Source: Alphaproteobacteria bacterium UBA4588 (lineage in GTDB: Bacteria; Pseudomonadota; Alphaproteobacteria; Rhodobacterales; Rhodobacteraceae). Taken from it: a stretch of 64,000 nt of DNA. A program made the position numbers and the translations under genes. Below are positions 1 to 10,264 of this stretch, piece by piece; the stretch's first letter is position 1; every line of letters begins with the position of its first letter. The stretch spans positions 186,001 to 250,000 of the forward strand of contig CAJJAW010000002.1 of the NCBI GenBank assembly GCA_905182195.1, given 5' to 3'. The notes under the pieces were generated by a model. That model saw only the letters and a list, made by a program, of their open reading frames with translations. It was not told the origin of the DNA and made no database searches.

Positions 1-7
1 CTCAACA

Positions 8-1171
8 TCATTTATACAGGCAGTCACGCATGTTGGTTAATCCGCGCTGCATTTCTTCTTTTGGAGCCACCAAAGCGACTCGGATGTAGCCAGACCCAGG
101 GTTCTGCTCGTTTGCGACTTGCCCCAGATATGATCCCGGTAGCACCCGCACCCCTGTTTCAGTCCAAAGTTTTAATGCAGCTACCTCATCATCTTCGACT
201 GGCAACCACAAGAAAAACCCGGCTTCTGGTGAATTATAAGACTGAATATTGGCAAAAATGTGGTCAGCCGCCTCAAACTTGCCACAATAAAGTTGCCTAT
301 TAGCAACCACATGGTCTTCGTCTGCCCACACTTGGGCAGAAACATGCTGGATAGGGCCAGCAACTGGGCAACCAGAATAAGCGCGTAGTTGTTTAATTCG
401 CGCTATATTTTTAGCACCCGACGCCACAAAGCCGGAACGTAACCCTGGCAGGTTTGAACGCTTAGACAGCGAATGAAAGGCGACCACCCGCTCCGGATCC
501 GCCCCCATCTGGGCTGAGACCTCCAGAGCCCCTGGTGGCGGGCTACGGCGGTAAATCTCACTATAGCATTCATCAGCAAAGATTTTGAAATCATAAGTCT
601 CAGCCAATGCAATGAGCCGCATCCAATAGTCCACACTAGCCACAGCACCCTGTGGATTGGATGGTGAGCATAAAAAGAATGCTGATGTTTTGTTTAATTC
701 TGCAGAAGTGAGAGTATCCAAATCAGGAAGAAATCCAGATTTCGTACTAGCCGGCAGATAGACAGGCTGCGCGCCAATAGCCATGGCTGCTACAGTATAG
801 ACCTGATAAAAAGGGTTTGGAATCAATATGTTGCTATTTGTTTGGCAAAGCGCAACAACAGCGTTAAACAAACCTTCTCGCGTACCGTTCAAAACCATAA
901 GTTGGCTATCGATATCCATATTCACACCATAGCGGCGATTTAAAAACCCACCAATCGATTTGCGCAATTCTGGGGTACCGTTGTTGTCAGGATAACTGTT
1001 AAACTCCGCTATGGCTTCAATCAAGGTAGGGCCCACCCAACCAGGGAAGGGATGTTTTGGCTCCCCAATGGTCATATTGATTATACCTCCACCCGGAGCA
1101 TGCCCGTCCAACAAGGCTCGCAAACGCGGCCATGTAGCTGTGGGCAAAGTATCAAATCGGGTGGGCATCAT
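8..1171 (-). CDS. class I/II PLP-dependent aminotransferase (DapC/aspartate aminotransferase-like)
   Basis: A 387-aa fold-type I aminotransferase that transfers an amino group between an amino acid and a 2-oxo acid in the cytoplasm. The PLP lysine is K237 in SLSKRSNLPG. Further family marks are SNPQGA (171-176) before the PLP-binding Asp, DECYSEIY (200-207), and Arg245 shortly after the lysine. Length is normal and the gene is complete, with its stop at the very edge of the window. Two adjacent ATGs (1171, 1168) follow an AGAGGA-like site. The N-terminal pattern resembles succinyl-diaminopimelate aminotransferase DapC of roseobacters, but substrate cannot be read from sequence, so no symbol is given. 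The amidase gene lies 60 bp upstream on the same strand. Confidence 0.9.
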   Translation of the reverse strand: MMPTRFDTLPTATWPRLRALLDGHAPGGGIINMTIGEPKHPFPGWVGPTLIEAIAEFNSYPDNNGTPELRKSIGGFLNRRYGVNMDIDSQLMVLNGTREGLFNAVVALCQTNSNILIPNPFYQVYTVAAMAIGAQPVYLPASTKSGFLPDLDTLTSAELNKTSAFFLCSPSNPQGAVASVDYWMRLIALAETYDFKIFADECYSEIYRRSPPPGALEVSAQMGADPERVVAFHSLSKRSNLPGLRSGFVASGAKNIARIKQLRAYSGCPVAGPIQHVSAQVWADEDHVVANRQLYCGKFEAADHIFANIQSYNSPEAGFFLWLPVEDDEVAALKLWTETGVRVLPGSYLGQVANEQNPGSGYIRVALVAPKEEMQRGLTNMRDCLYK

Positions 1172-1231
1172 CAGTCAAGTCCTCTTAACCGCTGGATTAG
1201 GCCAGCCAGTACAACACTGCAAATCAAAAGT

Positions 1232-2560
1232 TCATGCCATAGCATTTTCAGCTGCAGCTCCGACGCGCAACAGGTGATGCTCCTGCATCGGCGGGCAGAC
1301 CAACATTAATCCACAGGACGGAACGCCTGTCGGCAGTGTCAAAGAACAAGCCCCCATAAGATTGCTAATTCGAGTATTTCGAAGCGCTAATAGGTTTTCC
1401 GTCACGTAATAGTCGTGATCCTGATCCAAACGCGCAACATTTGGTGGCAAAATTGGTGAGCTGGGCATTAATACCGCGTCATAGCCAGCTGTCGCAGCGT
1501 AATATTCGATCCGTAATTGATCTAATTTTCTCCATCCCGCCACATAGTCTGGCGCCGATACGTTTGCACCGCTGCGAAACCGCAGAAGGATTTCCTTAAA
1601 CATGGCCCCAGGATTAGCCTCTATTTGATCTTTCCAAGTCCCGTAGGCCTCTGATGCAAACAACACGCCCGAAAGTTCCAAGGCTGCCTGTGCCTGCGGA
1701 ATTTTAACCCGCTCCACCACAGCACCCATTTTTCGCAAACACTCGATAGCGCTGTTGAAGCCCGCTAAAGGAGCCTCACGAATATCGTCAAACGCGGCAG
1801 TATCACAAATCGCAAAACGGCACCCCTCCAGCTTGACGTTGGTGAGATCAACGGGCTTGCTGCCCTCCAACGCTGCCAACGCAAGAGCTGCGTCTTCCAC
1901 AGAGCGGCATAGAGGGCCCACCGTATCAAACCGCGCACAGAGCGGAACAACCCCTTGCAAAGACAGTCGGCCACTCGTTGTTTTCAGCCCAACTAAATCA
2001 TTCCAGGCAGCTGGGATGCGAACAGAACCGCCAGTATCTGAGCCTATAGCCAATGGCGCCAATCCAAAAGCAACCGAGGCAGCAGCGCCCGACGATGACC
2101 CTCCCGACACAGCGGCATGATCATTTACACACGGCGATGTGGCAGTACTTGGGTTATGGCCAAGTCCTGAAAAAGCAAGCTCCGACATATGGGTTTTGCC
2201 AAGGCAAACGAGCCCTAAGCTGGTAGCAGTGCGCATCACTTCACAATCGGCATTCGGCACACGACCTTTTAACAATAAGCTGCCAGCCTCAGTGGCAACA
2301 TCCACGGTGTCAAACAGATCTTTCCAAGACACGGGAACCCCATCCAACGGTGATTTTCGTTGCCCAAGCTTTGCACGTTCCGCAGCGCAAGCGGCCTCAG
2401 CCAAAGCGCGTTCATGAGTGACGATGGTATAAATACGATCAGAAAAAGGGTGTGCGCCGATAGCATCCAGATAGGTTTGGGCCAAAGCAACAGGATCAAT
2501 ATCACCACTGCCAATTCCGCGCCCCAGAGTTGCCGCACTCATTTTCAACCATCTGATCAT
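1232..2560 (-). CDS. amidase (amidase signature family, GatA-like)
   Basis: A 442-aa amidase-signature hydrolase that cleaves a C-N amide bond. The Ser-cisSer-Lys triad is visible: Lys80 in VSWKDLF, cis-Ser in the GGSSSGAA loop near 153-160, and the nucleophile Ser near 179 in SDTGGSVRIPA. It is shorter than true GatA (about 490 aa), and no gatB or gatC is nearby, so a free-standing amidase is more likely than the tRNA amidotransferase subunit. The reading frame is open to 2641, but the ATG at 2560 sits 7 nt after AGGAGAAC and is the best start. It is divergent from the UbiH gene, with 82 bp between the chosen starts. Confidence 0.88.
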   Translation of the reverse strand: MIRWLKMSAATLGRGIGSGDIDPVALAQTYLDAIGAHPFSDRIYTIVTHERALAEAACAAERAKLGQRKSPLDGVPVSWKDLFDTVDVATEAGSLLLKGRVPNADCEVMRTATSLGLVCLGKTHMSELAFSGLGHNPSTATSPCVNDHAAVSGGSSSGAAASVAFGLAPLAIGSDTGGSVRIPAAWNDLVGLKTTSGRLSLQGVVPLCARFDTVGPLCRSVEDAALALAALEGSKPVDLTNVKLEGCRFAICDTAAFDDIREAPLAGFNSAIECLRKMGAVVERVKIPQAQAALELSGVLFASEAYGTWKDQIEANPGAMFKEILLRFRSGANVSAPDYVAGWRKLDQLRIEYYAATAGYDAVLMPSSPILPPNVARLDQDHDYYVTENLLALRNTRISNLMGACSLTLPTGVPSCGLMLVCPPMQEHHLLRVGAAAENAMA

Positions 2561-2642
2561 CAGTTGTTCTCCTGAATTTTTTTCCATGCTAACGATGTCG
2601 CACCCCCTCGACAATATCGCTTTGCTACCCCATGTCTTCAAT

Positions 2643-3860
2643 ATGGATTATGATGTCATCATTGCTGGCGGTGGGCTAACTGGAATTACCTTAGCCTTGG
2701 CCCTGCACCGGACTGGCATTCGCGCCGCCATCATTGACAAAAATACTCCACTCGTAGCACCAAACAACATCTTTGATGGCCGCTCCTATGCAATTGCCGC
2801 CGCCAGCCAAAAAATGCTTAACGTGCTTGGCCTGTGGGACGATCTGGCAAAAAATGCACAGCCAATGGTGGAAATTAAAGTCAGTGACGGATACGCTGGT
2901 GAGGTGCCGTCCCCTTTCGTAATGCAGTTTGATCAACAAGATTTTACCGAAGGGCCAATGGGGTACATGGTTGAAGACCGGAATTTGCGACGAGTTTTGC
3001 AGGGCGTGCTTAAAGACTCCAAGGTTACATTTAAGTCTAATACAGAAGTTTTAAGCCAGACTGTCAAACCTACACAGGTGGCAGTAGAATTAACCTCGGG
3101 AGCTACAATCACAGCAGCGGTTTTAGTCGGAGCCGATGGCCGCACCTCAAATACAGCCAAAACCGCGGGTTTAACTCGTTCTGGTTGGGATTATGGGCAA
3201 TCTTCACTCGTCTGTGCCATTGCCCATGAAAAACCTCACAACGGTATTGCACATCAATATTTCATGCCCTCCGGACCCCTAGCGATCCTGCCACTGACAG
3301 GAAATCGCAGCGGAATTGTTTGGACAGAAAAAACCGAAACGGCGCACCAGATACACGCGCTGGATAAAGCTGATTATCTCGACATTCTTCGGCCAAGGTT
3401 CGGCACGTTTTTGGGAAATATTTCACTGGCAGGTGAGAGATATATATACCCCTTAAGCCTTTCAACCACCCATAGTATGATATCACAGCGTGTGGCTTTG
3501 GTGGGGGATGCAGCCCATGAAGTACACCCCATCGCAGGCCAAGGCCTGAACTCTGGGTTCAAAGATGTAGCTGCCTTGGCACAGGTCCTATGCGATGCCA
3601 AACGTCGCGGCCAAGATTTAGGAATTGACACCACTCTTAAAGAATATCAACGCTGGCGTGGATTTGACAATGCTATGTTATGCACCGCCACAAATGGATT
3701 CAACCTATTGTTTTCGAACGATAATTTACTCGCACGCGGCCTGAGAGATTTAGGTTTGGGTTTGGTGGGCAGTACACCCATGCTGCGCCGCGCATTTGTA
3801 GCCAAGGCAGCTGGGACTACCGGTGATGTGCCTAGGTTGTTACAGGGAGAGCAACTTTAA
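2643..3860 (+). CDS. ubiH: UbiH/UbiF/VisC-family FAD-dependent hydroxylase (ubiquinone synthesis)
   Basis: A 405-aa class A flavoprotein monooxygenase, expected to hydroxylate a ring position during ubiquinone biosynthesis at the inner membrane. The Rossmann FAD motif DVIIAGGGLTG opens the protein, a DG-type motif (VGADGRTS) follows mid-sequence, and the family signature GDAAHEVHPIAGQGLN marks the second FAD-binding segment. The ATG at 2643 puts the dinucleotide motif at residues 3-11, as is usual. The frame extends to 2586, but that extra N-terminus is not family-like. No clear Shine-Dalgarno is seen for either start. UbiH, UbiF and Coq6 members are hard to tell apart. The gene is convergent with the Trm112-like gene, only 5 bp away. 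Confidence 0.88.
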   Translation: MDYDVIIAGGGLTGITLALALHRTGIRAAIIDKNTPLVAPNNIFDGRSYAIAAASQKMLNVLGLWDDLAKNAQPMVEIKVSDGYAGEVPSPFVMQFDQQDFTEGPMGYMVEDRNLRRVLQGVLKDSKVTFKSNTEVLSQTVKPTQVAVELTSGATITAAVLVGADGRTSNTAKTAGLTRSGWDYGQSSLVCAIAHEKPHNGIAHQYFMPSGPLAILPLTGNRSGIVWTEKTETAHQIHALDKADYLDILRPRFGTFLGNISLAGERYIYPLSLSTTHSMISQRVALVGDAAHEVHPIAGQGLNSGFKDVAALAQVLCDAKRRGQDLGIDTTLKEYQRWRGFDNAMLCTATNGFNLLFSNDNLLARGLRDLGLGLVGSTPMLRRAFVAKAAGTTGDVPRLLQGEQL

Positions 3861-3865
3861 GTGTC

Positions 3866-4039
3866 TCAATCAATCTCACGGGCTTCGCCTACCAACATGA
3901 TCGGGATACCATCACGTATCGGGTAGGCCAGATGCGCCGAGTTGGAAATTAACTCTTGACGCTGAGCATCATATTTCAAAGGCGCACCTGTTTGCGGGCA
4001 AATCAAAGCCTCAAGCATTTTACCATCAATATCACTCAT
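3866..4039 (-). CDS. Trm112/UPF0434-family small zinc-ribbon-like protein
   Basis: A 57-aa protein too short for many ORF callers. It starts [20 protein letters not shown] and contains [18 protein letters not shown], the typical Trm112/YcaR pattern in which the C-terminal half ends with a conserved GIP-ML-EAR run. Only one Cys of the usual N-terminal CPxC-type pair is present (CPQTG), so zinc binding is doubtful. Eukaryotic Trm112 activates methyltransferases; the bacterial role is not settled. Its ATG overlaps the stop of the upstream Lon-N-domain gene (ATGA, 4036-4039), which implies translational coupling. Confidence 0.85.
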   Translation of the reverse strand: MSDIDGKMLEALICPQTGAPLKYDAQRQELISNSAHLAYPIRDGIPIMLVGEAREID

Positions 4040-4674
4040 TGTAAAAAATCCTCATCAGCACCACCGCGCAAGGCGAATTCGATTAATGTCGTTAATGTCT
4101 CGCGCCGCGTGCTAAGGCTCGGCGCTTCAAGAAGGGCTTGCTTGTCTCCAGGTTCAAAAGGGCAAAGCATAGATAAAGAATTAATCAGCAACTCATCATC
4201 TGCCTCCTGCATGGTCTCCCAATCCGTTGACAACTCTTGATATTCAAAAAAGCGCTTTAGGCCCGCCATAAACGCCGGGCGGTCAAAGGTTTTATCCTTT
4301 TCAACCTTGCCTAAATCACGCTCAAAACCGTCCCAACTTACATGGCAGCGGCGATAGGGGGCAAAGCCCTCCACCTCTTCCTTGATGCGAAACCTGCTCA
4401 CACCCGAAAGCGTGACCATATAGCGGCCATCCTCAGTTTCAGAAAATTGGTTTAGACGGCCGGCACAGCCGATAGAGTGCAACTTTGCCTCACCACCAGA
4501 CTGATAGGTCTGCACCATACCAATAAAACGACTGGACGTTTTCATACAATCTTCGATCATGCTGAGATAGCGCGGTTCGAATACATGCAAGGGCAGCTTA
4601 GCCCGCGGCAACAGTAACGCTCCCGGCAAAGGGAACACTGGAATAACGTCGGGCATATCATATCTTAATGTCAT
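4036..4674 (-). CDS. LON peptidase N-terminal (substrate-binding) domain protein
   Basis: A 212-aa stand-alone LON-N (PUA-like) domain with no AAA or protease module. The opening [27 protein letters not shown] (residues 9-35) is the classic LON-N start, and [19 protein letters not shown] and VSRFRI are also family-like. The Lon substrate-recognition domain occurs alone in many alphaproteobacteria, where its job is unknown; a role in protein quality control is inferred from its thioredoxin/chaperone-like neighbour YbbN. It lies 26 bp downstream of that gene and overlaps the Trm112-like gene by 4 nt, so the three probably form one transcript. Confidence 0.92.
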   Translation of the reverse strand: MTLRYDMPDVIPVFPLPGALLLPRAKLPLHVFEPRYLSMIEDCMKTSSRFIGMVQTYQSGGEAKLHSIGCAGRLNQFSETEDGRYMVTLSGVSRFRIKEEVEGFAPYRRCHVSWDGFERDLGKVEKDKTFDRPAFMAGLKRFFEYQELSTDWETMQEADDELLINSLSMLCPFEPGDKQALLEAPSLSTRRETLTTLIEFALRGGADEDFLQ

Positions 4675-4700
4675 GGATCTAACCTAGCTCCACTACGGCA

Positions 4701-5633
4701 TCAGGCAAATATTAAAGATGATAATTTGCGACGGCCATTTAAAACAACTAGGTCATTTGCTGGTAGTGCATCAAAAATGGTGAATAATTGTACTTTAGCC
4801 GCACCATCATTCCATTCACGGTCCCTACGAAAAAGTTCTAATAATTGCTCAACCGCCGCTTCACTATCACCGCCCACATGCAGTGCTATTGCCATCTCCA
4901 TTCGGGCTTGGTGATTATCGCTATCAGCATCAACTGCAGCTTGTAGCTCAGTCAAAGGCCCCACATTCGCCGCTTGCTTAGCTAACTCAAGCTGAGCATG
5001 CACAGCCTCCATCTCCGGGGCTTGGCTGATCTCTGCCGGAGCACCATTCAAAATCGCTTCAGCTTGTGCCAAATCACCGAGAGCCAAGTGCGATTGCACT
5101 AAACCGGTATAGGCACCCACACTTGCGGGCTCTTCTTCTAATATTGCGGCAAAGGTTTGAGCTGCATCCACAGCTTCACCTTCAGCCAGCATTTCTTGAG
5201 CGGCAATCAAGGCATCGGCCAAACCGCCGTCCACAGGCTTACCGCCACCCAGAACGATAACACGGTCAACAAAGGCCTGAATTTCGGAGCCAGGCACGGC
5301 TCCTTGAAAGCCATCCACTGGCTGACCCTGCCAAAAGGCATAAACAGTTGGTACTGATTGAATTTTCAGTTGCTCAGCAATGCCCTGGTTTTTATCTATA
5401 TCCAGCTTCACCATCTTAATGAGACCACCGGCGGCGGTAACCGCGGCTTCTAACGCAGGACCAAGGGTCTTACACGGGCCACACCATGGCGCCCAAAAAT
5501 CAACAATAACAGGCACCGTTTGAGACATTTCCACAACGTCCTGCATAAAGCTCTGCTCTGTTCCGTCTTTGATCAGATCCCCAGCAACGTCAGCAGTGGC
5601 TAGGCTGGTGGGTGTAGTGTTTGGTTCCAACAT
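4701..5633 (-). CDS. ybbN: YbbN-like co-chaperone thioredoxin with C-terminal TPR region
   Basis: A 310-aa protein with an N-terminal thioredoxin domain and a helical TPR-like C-terminal half (from about residue 140). The active site FWAPWCGPCKT has both cysteines (C51, C54), so unlike E. coli YbbN, which lacks a complete redox site, this one may act as an oxidoreductase. YbbN proteins link DnaK/GroEL clients with redox control. The cis-proline context QSVPTVYAF is present. AGGATTT lies just upstream of the ATG. It sits between xth and the Lon-N-domain gene on the same strand. Confidence 0.9.
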   Translation of the reverse strand: MLEPNTTPTSLATADVAGDLIKDGTEQSFMQDVVEMSQTVPVIVDFWAPWCGPCKTLGPALEAAVTAAGGLIKMVKLDIDKNQGIAEQLKIQSVPTVYAFWQGQPVDGFQGAVPGSEIQAFVDRVIVLGGGKPVDGGLADALIAAQEMLAEGEAVDAAQTFAAILEEEPASVGAYTGLVQSHLALGDLAQAEAILNGAPAEISQAPEMEAVHAQLELAKQAANVGPLTELQAAVDADSDNHQARMEMAIALHVGGDSEAAVEQLLELFRRDREWNDGAAKVQLFTIFDALPANDLVVLNGRRKLSSLIFA

Positions 5634-5694
5634 TATTAAATCCTTGTCTGTTACGCTCTATATGAGCGTCACTGTCCCTTTTGCCAAGAGGCAG

Positions 5695-6483
5695 TTATAT
5701 ATCAAAGGTGGCAAAGACTGGCACGTGATCTGAGGGCTTTTCCCATCCTCGTACAACCCGCATGACGCGACTGGAGTGCGCTGAAGCGGCAATATCAGAG
5801 GTGGCCCAAATGTGATCCAACCGGCGGCCCTTATCAGCCTCATCCCAATCTTTGGCACGATATGACCACCAGCTATAGAGCAACCCCTCGGGGATATCTT
5901 GCCGAGTAACATCCACCCAGTCACCAGAAACCATCACATTATTAAAATACTCTACCTCTATCGGAGTGTGGCTCACAATTTTCAAAAGTTTTTTATGATC
6001 CCAAACATCATCTTCACGCGGCGCTATATTCAGATCTCCAACCAAAATTGCGCGCTCAGGCTTTTGGACATTAAAAATATCGCGCAATTCGGTGAGGTAG
6101 TCTAGTTTCTGACCAAATTTTTCATTCTTCTCACGGTCTGGCACATCACCACCTGCCGGAACATAATGATTGTGAATAGTCACCCCATTAGGCAAGATCG
6201 CCGCCACATGCCGGGCATGGCCGAGATTAGCTAGATCAAGCCCCCCTGCATCCTGCAAAGGTAGCTTCGACAAGATTGCCACACCATTATAGCCCTTTTG
6301 TCCACGCGCCACCATATGCGTATAGCCCAGTTCTGCAAAACCTTTGGTTGGGATAAGTTCAACTGGACTTTTGCATTCTTGTAGGCACAAAATATCCGGG
6401 GCTTCATCCTGCAACAATTGCAAAACAATGGGTTCGCGCAGCCTAACTGAGTTGATGTTCCAAGTGGCAAGGGTAAAGCTCAT
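5695..6483 (-). CDS. xth: exodeoxyribonuclease III
   Basis: A 262-aa member of the exonuclease III/AP endonuclease family, which cuts 5' of abasic sites and removes 3' blocking groups in base excision repair. Visible catalytic motifs are TWNINSVR at the N-terminus, LQECK (metal-binding Glu), VGDLNIAP, RRLDHIWAT, and the C-terminal SDHVPV with the catalytic Asp-His. Length is normal. It is leftward, 61 bp upstream of ybbN and 71 bp downstream of the membrane-anchored winged-helix gene. mutY, mutM and rnhB elsewhere in the window act in related repair. Confidence 0.94.
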   Translation of the reverse strand: MSFTLATWNINSVRLREPIVLQLLQDEAPDILCLQECKSPVELIPTKGFAELGYTHMVARGQKGYNGVAILSKLPLQDAGGLDLANLGHARHVAAILPNGVTIHNHYVPAGGDVPDREKNEKFGQKLDYLTELRDIFNVQKPERAILVGDLNIAPREDDVWDHKKLLKIVSHTPIEVEYFNNVMVSGDWVDVTRQDIPEGLLYSWWSYRAKDWDEADKGRRLDHIWATSDIAASAHSSRVMRVVRGWEKPSDHVPVFATFDI

Positions 6484-6554
6484 TGAGATACTCCGTTAAG
6501 ATCTGATCCCAACCATCTATAGAGCATGCAGAGCCACAACCAACCCGCTTTTGG

Positions 6555-7259
6555 CTAAATCATTTCTATAACATCTTTATCAATTGCCAATACATAGCCA
6601 CGCCGGGCCACATTTTTAATCAAAAGCGCACTCACCATTTGATTACCCAAACTATCACGCAACCGTTTGACCCGCGTGGCGCCTGCTGATTCATCACAGT
6701 CAGCCGCAGGCTTGCCAGCAATCACAGCCTCCAGTTCCGCACCACTCAACATGTCACCATCCATACGGGCCTCCGCCAAAACCGAAAGAGTTTCAATGGC
6801 AGCTTGTGTAAGTTGGAATTCCATATTGTTCAAAATTACCAAGTTTTCCGCTCGACTGATTAACATGGAAGAGACCTGGATGCCCGAAGCCTCAATATTT
6901 ATCATGCGTCGATTCAGCAGCAACAAAAGGCTAAGAAATGCTAAAGCGGCAAGCAATAAGGCTGCTGCCATAAGCATCAACACAAAAATGACCATGCGGT
7001 AGCTCGCCAAAGCATCCGAAAACGCTGTCCCAGATTGTGCCAAAATTTCTAGAATTTTGATCTCGCCTTTGCTGGTGAACGAATCATTCTCCACAAAGAT
7101 TTTCTCAACTCGCGTGTTGAACGCATTAGCGTCTGGCAAAGTCCACAAAAGCCAGGCACCAGTCAATGCGAGCAATCCAATGATTCCAGACAACCCTGCG
7201 GCGATGACCCAACGTGTAACTTTTCGGGATTCAGTAGCGGAGGAAATTTTCACCAGCAT
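6555..7259 (-). CDS. membrane-anchored protein with C-terminal winged-helix DNA-binding domain
   Basis: A 234-aa protein with two transmembrane helices (about residues 17-40 and 88-115), a short loop between them that should face the periplasm, and a C-terminal cytoplasmic part. The last 70 or so residues (GATRVKRLRDSLGNQMVSA followed by ARRGYVLAI) match the recognition-helix and wing region of OmpR/ToxR-type winged helices. ToxR and CadC carry this domain at the N-terminus before a single membrane pass; here the order is reversed. Target genes are unknown. The start overlaps the end of the small secreted-protein gene by 29 nt, so the two are co-expressed and possibly functionally paired. Confidence 0.75.
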   Translation of the reverse strand: MLVKISSATESRKVTRWVIAAGLSGIIGLLALTGAWLLWTLPDANAFNTRVEKIFVENDSFTSKGEIKILEILAQSGTAFSDALASYRMVIFVLMLMAAALLLAALAFLSLLLLLNRRMINIEASGIQVSSMLISRAENLVILNNMEFQLTQAAIETLSVLAEARMDGDMLSGAELEAVIAGKPAADCDESAGATRVKRLRDSLGNQMVSALLIKNVARRGYVLAIDKDVIEMI

Positions 7260-7509
7260 TTTCTTTCTGTGTTGGCGTTGGAATATTAAGCGACACTGTC
7301 AACAAGTTCAGTAAAATCCAACCATGTGGCAAAAGCCGAAGCGCCAAAGCTTGTGTAGCAGCCTTAGGGGTGCACTGCTGATCCGGCAACTGCATCACTC
7401 CATAATGCAATTTTAGCGGGTCATCACGCTTTGCTTTGTAACTTGCGTAGCAGGCGGCATCTGCAACGGAAGAGATAAAGACGGCATAAATTAATATTAG
7501 GTATTTCAT
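7231..7509 (-). CDS. small secreted protein, roseobacter family of unknown function
   Basis: A 92-aa protein with a signal peptide (MKYLILIYAVFISSVADA, cleavage before ACYA). The mature part begins CYASYKAKRDDPLKLHYGVM, contains a second Cys (QQC), and ends GENFLRY. This short pattern recurs in roseobacters upstream of the membrane winged-helix gene. Two cysteines suggest one periplasmic disulfide. The 29-nt overlap with the downstream gene indicates coupling. A ligand-sensing or anti-regulator role toward the winged-helix protein's periplasmic loop is an inference from position only. Confidence 0.65.
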   Translation of the reverse strand: MKYLILIYAVFISSVADAACYASYKAKRDDPLKLHYGVMQLPDQQCTPKAATQALALRLLPHGWILLNLLTVSLNIPTPTQKENAGENFLRY

Positions 7510-7649
7510 GCCTAAACCCTGACACCAACCCCAATGTTATTCAATGACACTAACCCGCAATCAAATAACATTTGGCAGTCATTGCTTGTCTCCAGAAATC
7601 CAAACGAAGTTAGATCATCAACTTCCACAGCGGCTATAAAGGATACAAC

Positions 7650-8096
7650 ATGCATAAGAAAATATTGGGGCTCACCATCATAAGTGCCATTGCCCTTGCG
7701 GGCATTGGCAGCTCTCCAGCCACAGCACGTGATAATGCGGCATTGGGTAAATTCCTCTTTGGGGGTTTAGCGTTTCTGGTCATCAGCGATGCACTAAGTA
7801 CAAAAGCTTCAGTGGCGCAACACGGCACACCTCCAAAGCCCAAGTCTACGGCGCCCAAAAGGTTTCCCACAAAAGGCCAGCATCGGAAAGTCCTGCCCGC
7901 GGAGTGCGAGCGCGTGATCGAAACTCAAGTTCGCAGAATAAGTATCGTGTCCAACCGATGCTTGAATCGCAATTACCACCAGGCAAATCGTCTGCCTGAA
8001 CAATGCCACCGCAAGTTACAAAAACGAAACGGGCGAATTATCCGCGGCTACAAGACCCGCTGCCTCAAGCACCATGGCTATCACTTTCAGTGGTAA
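7650..8096 (+). CDS. secreted basic protein of unknown function
   Basis: A 148-aa protein with an N-terminal signal peptide (MHKKILGLTIISAIALAGIG, then SSPATA before ARDN). A hydrophobic stretch follows (FLFGGLAFLVISDAL, about 34-48) that could be a second membrane or amphipathic segment. The C-terminal half is very basic with four cysteines (ECERVIE, SNRCLN, EQCHRK, TRCLKH), likely two disulfides. AAAGGA is well placed before the ATG. I do not recognise a characterised family. It is divergent from the small secreted-protein gene at 7509 and 101 bp upstream of rnhB. Confidence 0.6.
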   Translation: MHKKILGLTIISAIALAGIGSSPATARDNAALGKFLFGGLAFLVISDALSTKASVAQHGTPPKPKSTAPKRFPTKGQHRKVLPAECERVIETQVRRISIVSNRCLNRNYHQANRLPEQCHRKLQKRNGRIIRGYKTRCLKHHGYHFQW

Positions 8097-8197
8097 CACT
8101 TTGAGACACCACGGGTGCCAAGGCAATGGAAAAAAGTCTCTCAACATGAGGCTGGTTGCCCCTTTTTTATCTCAGACATTAACGGTATTATAAAGTT

Positions 8198-8833
8198 ATG
8201 GCCGATTTACCGACATTTAATTTTGAGCAGGAACTCCATGCGCAAGGCTTTCAATGTATTGCTGGCATAGATGAGGTGGGCCGTGGTCCACTGGCGGGAC
8301 CTGTATTTGCAGCAGCGGTTATATTGAACCCGAAGCATATCCCAGCTGGGCTAAATGACAGCAAAAAACTATCTGCTAAAAATCGAAATTTAGTTTTAGA
8401 AGATATTCTAAAACATGCGGATGTTTCCATAGCCAGCGCCTCTGAGCGCGAGATTGAACAGATCAACATCCTCCAAGCTTCACATTTGGCCATGGTCCGT
8501 GCCATAAATGGGCTGCAACGGCGGCCAGACCATGTGCTTGTGGATGGCAATTTAATCCCACGTGATTTAGATATTTCAGCCACCGCACTAGTCAAAGGGG
8601 ACGCCCGTTCCGTGTCGATTGCCGCGGCTTCAATTGTGGCAAAAATCAGGCGTGATTTGGTAATGTGTGATTTAGGGCAACAGTTTCCAGGATATGGCTG
8701 GGAAAAAAACGCCGGGTATCCAACAGCTCAACACCTAAAGGCACTCCAAGATTTGGGGGTTACCCCTCACCATAGACGCACCTTCAAGCCTGTACACAAT
8801 ATCTTGTATCAAGCAAAAAATTTAAGTTGCTGA
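8198..8833 (+). CDS. rnhB: ribonuclease HII
   Basis: A 211-aa RNase HII that cleaves RNA in RNA-DNA hybrids, including single misincorporated ribonucleotides. The signature GIDEVGRGPLAGPVFAAAV near residues 24-42 carries the Asp-Glu pair of the DEDD active site, and VDGNLIPRDL and KGDARSVSIAAASIVAKIRRD supply the other acidic residues. The C-terminal HHRRTFKPV is also family-like. Length is normal. It is followed by ccrM on the same strand after an 89-bp leader that holds methylation sites. Confidence 0.95.
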   Translation: MADLPTFNFEQELHAQGFQCIAGIDEVGRGPLAGPVFAAAVILNPKHIPAGLNDSKKLSAKNRNLVLEDILKHADVSIASASEREIEQINILQASHLAMVRAINGLQRRPDHVLVDGNLIPRDLDISATALVKGDARSVSIAAASIVAKIRRDLVMCDLGQQFPGYGWEKNAGYPTAQHLKALQDLGVTPHHRRTFKPVHNILYQAKNLSC

Positions 8834-8850
8834 TTAGAAAAAGAAATTGA

Positions 8851-10035
<1,185 letters not shown>

Positions 10036-10097
10036 TCCTCTAAAAATAACTCAATTAACGCCTGTGCTTGCAACTATTTTCAAAGCGCCAACTTATG

Positions 10098-10117
10098 CCC
10101 CACCCTTTGTGGTGGGG
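10098..10117 (+). terminator. GC-rich hairpin after ccrM
   Basis: A perfect 7-bp stem, CCCCACC with GGTGGGG, around the loop CTTTGT. It lies 63 bp after the ccrM stop in the 229-bp gap before the convergent mutY gene. No T-run follows, so it is either a weak terminator, an mRNA 3'-end stabiliser, or a bidirectional block between converging transcripts. The rest of this gap shows no gene. Confidence 0.35.
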
Positions 10118-10264
10118 GGTTATGTAGCAAGTTATTAGGCTTATTGCTTAAAAGGTATGCACTAATTTCTAATCAGCAGGGATGGTTAAATAACTCTTAA
10201 GTAGGTTATTTAGTGATTGATTTTTGCTCAACATAAGTACCTACGTAAATTGTGCTGACGCGAG

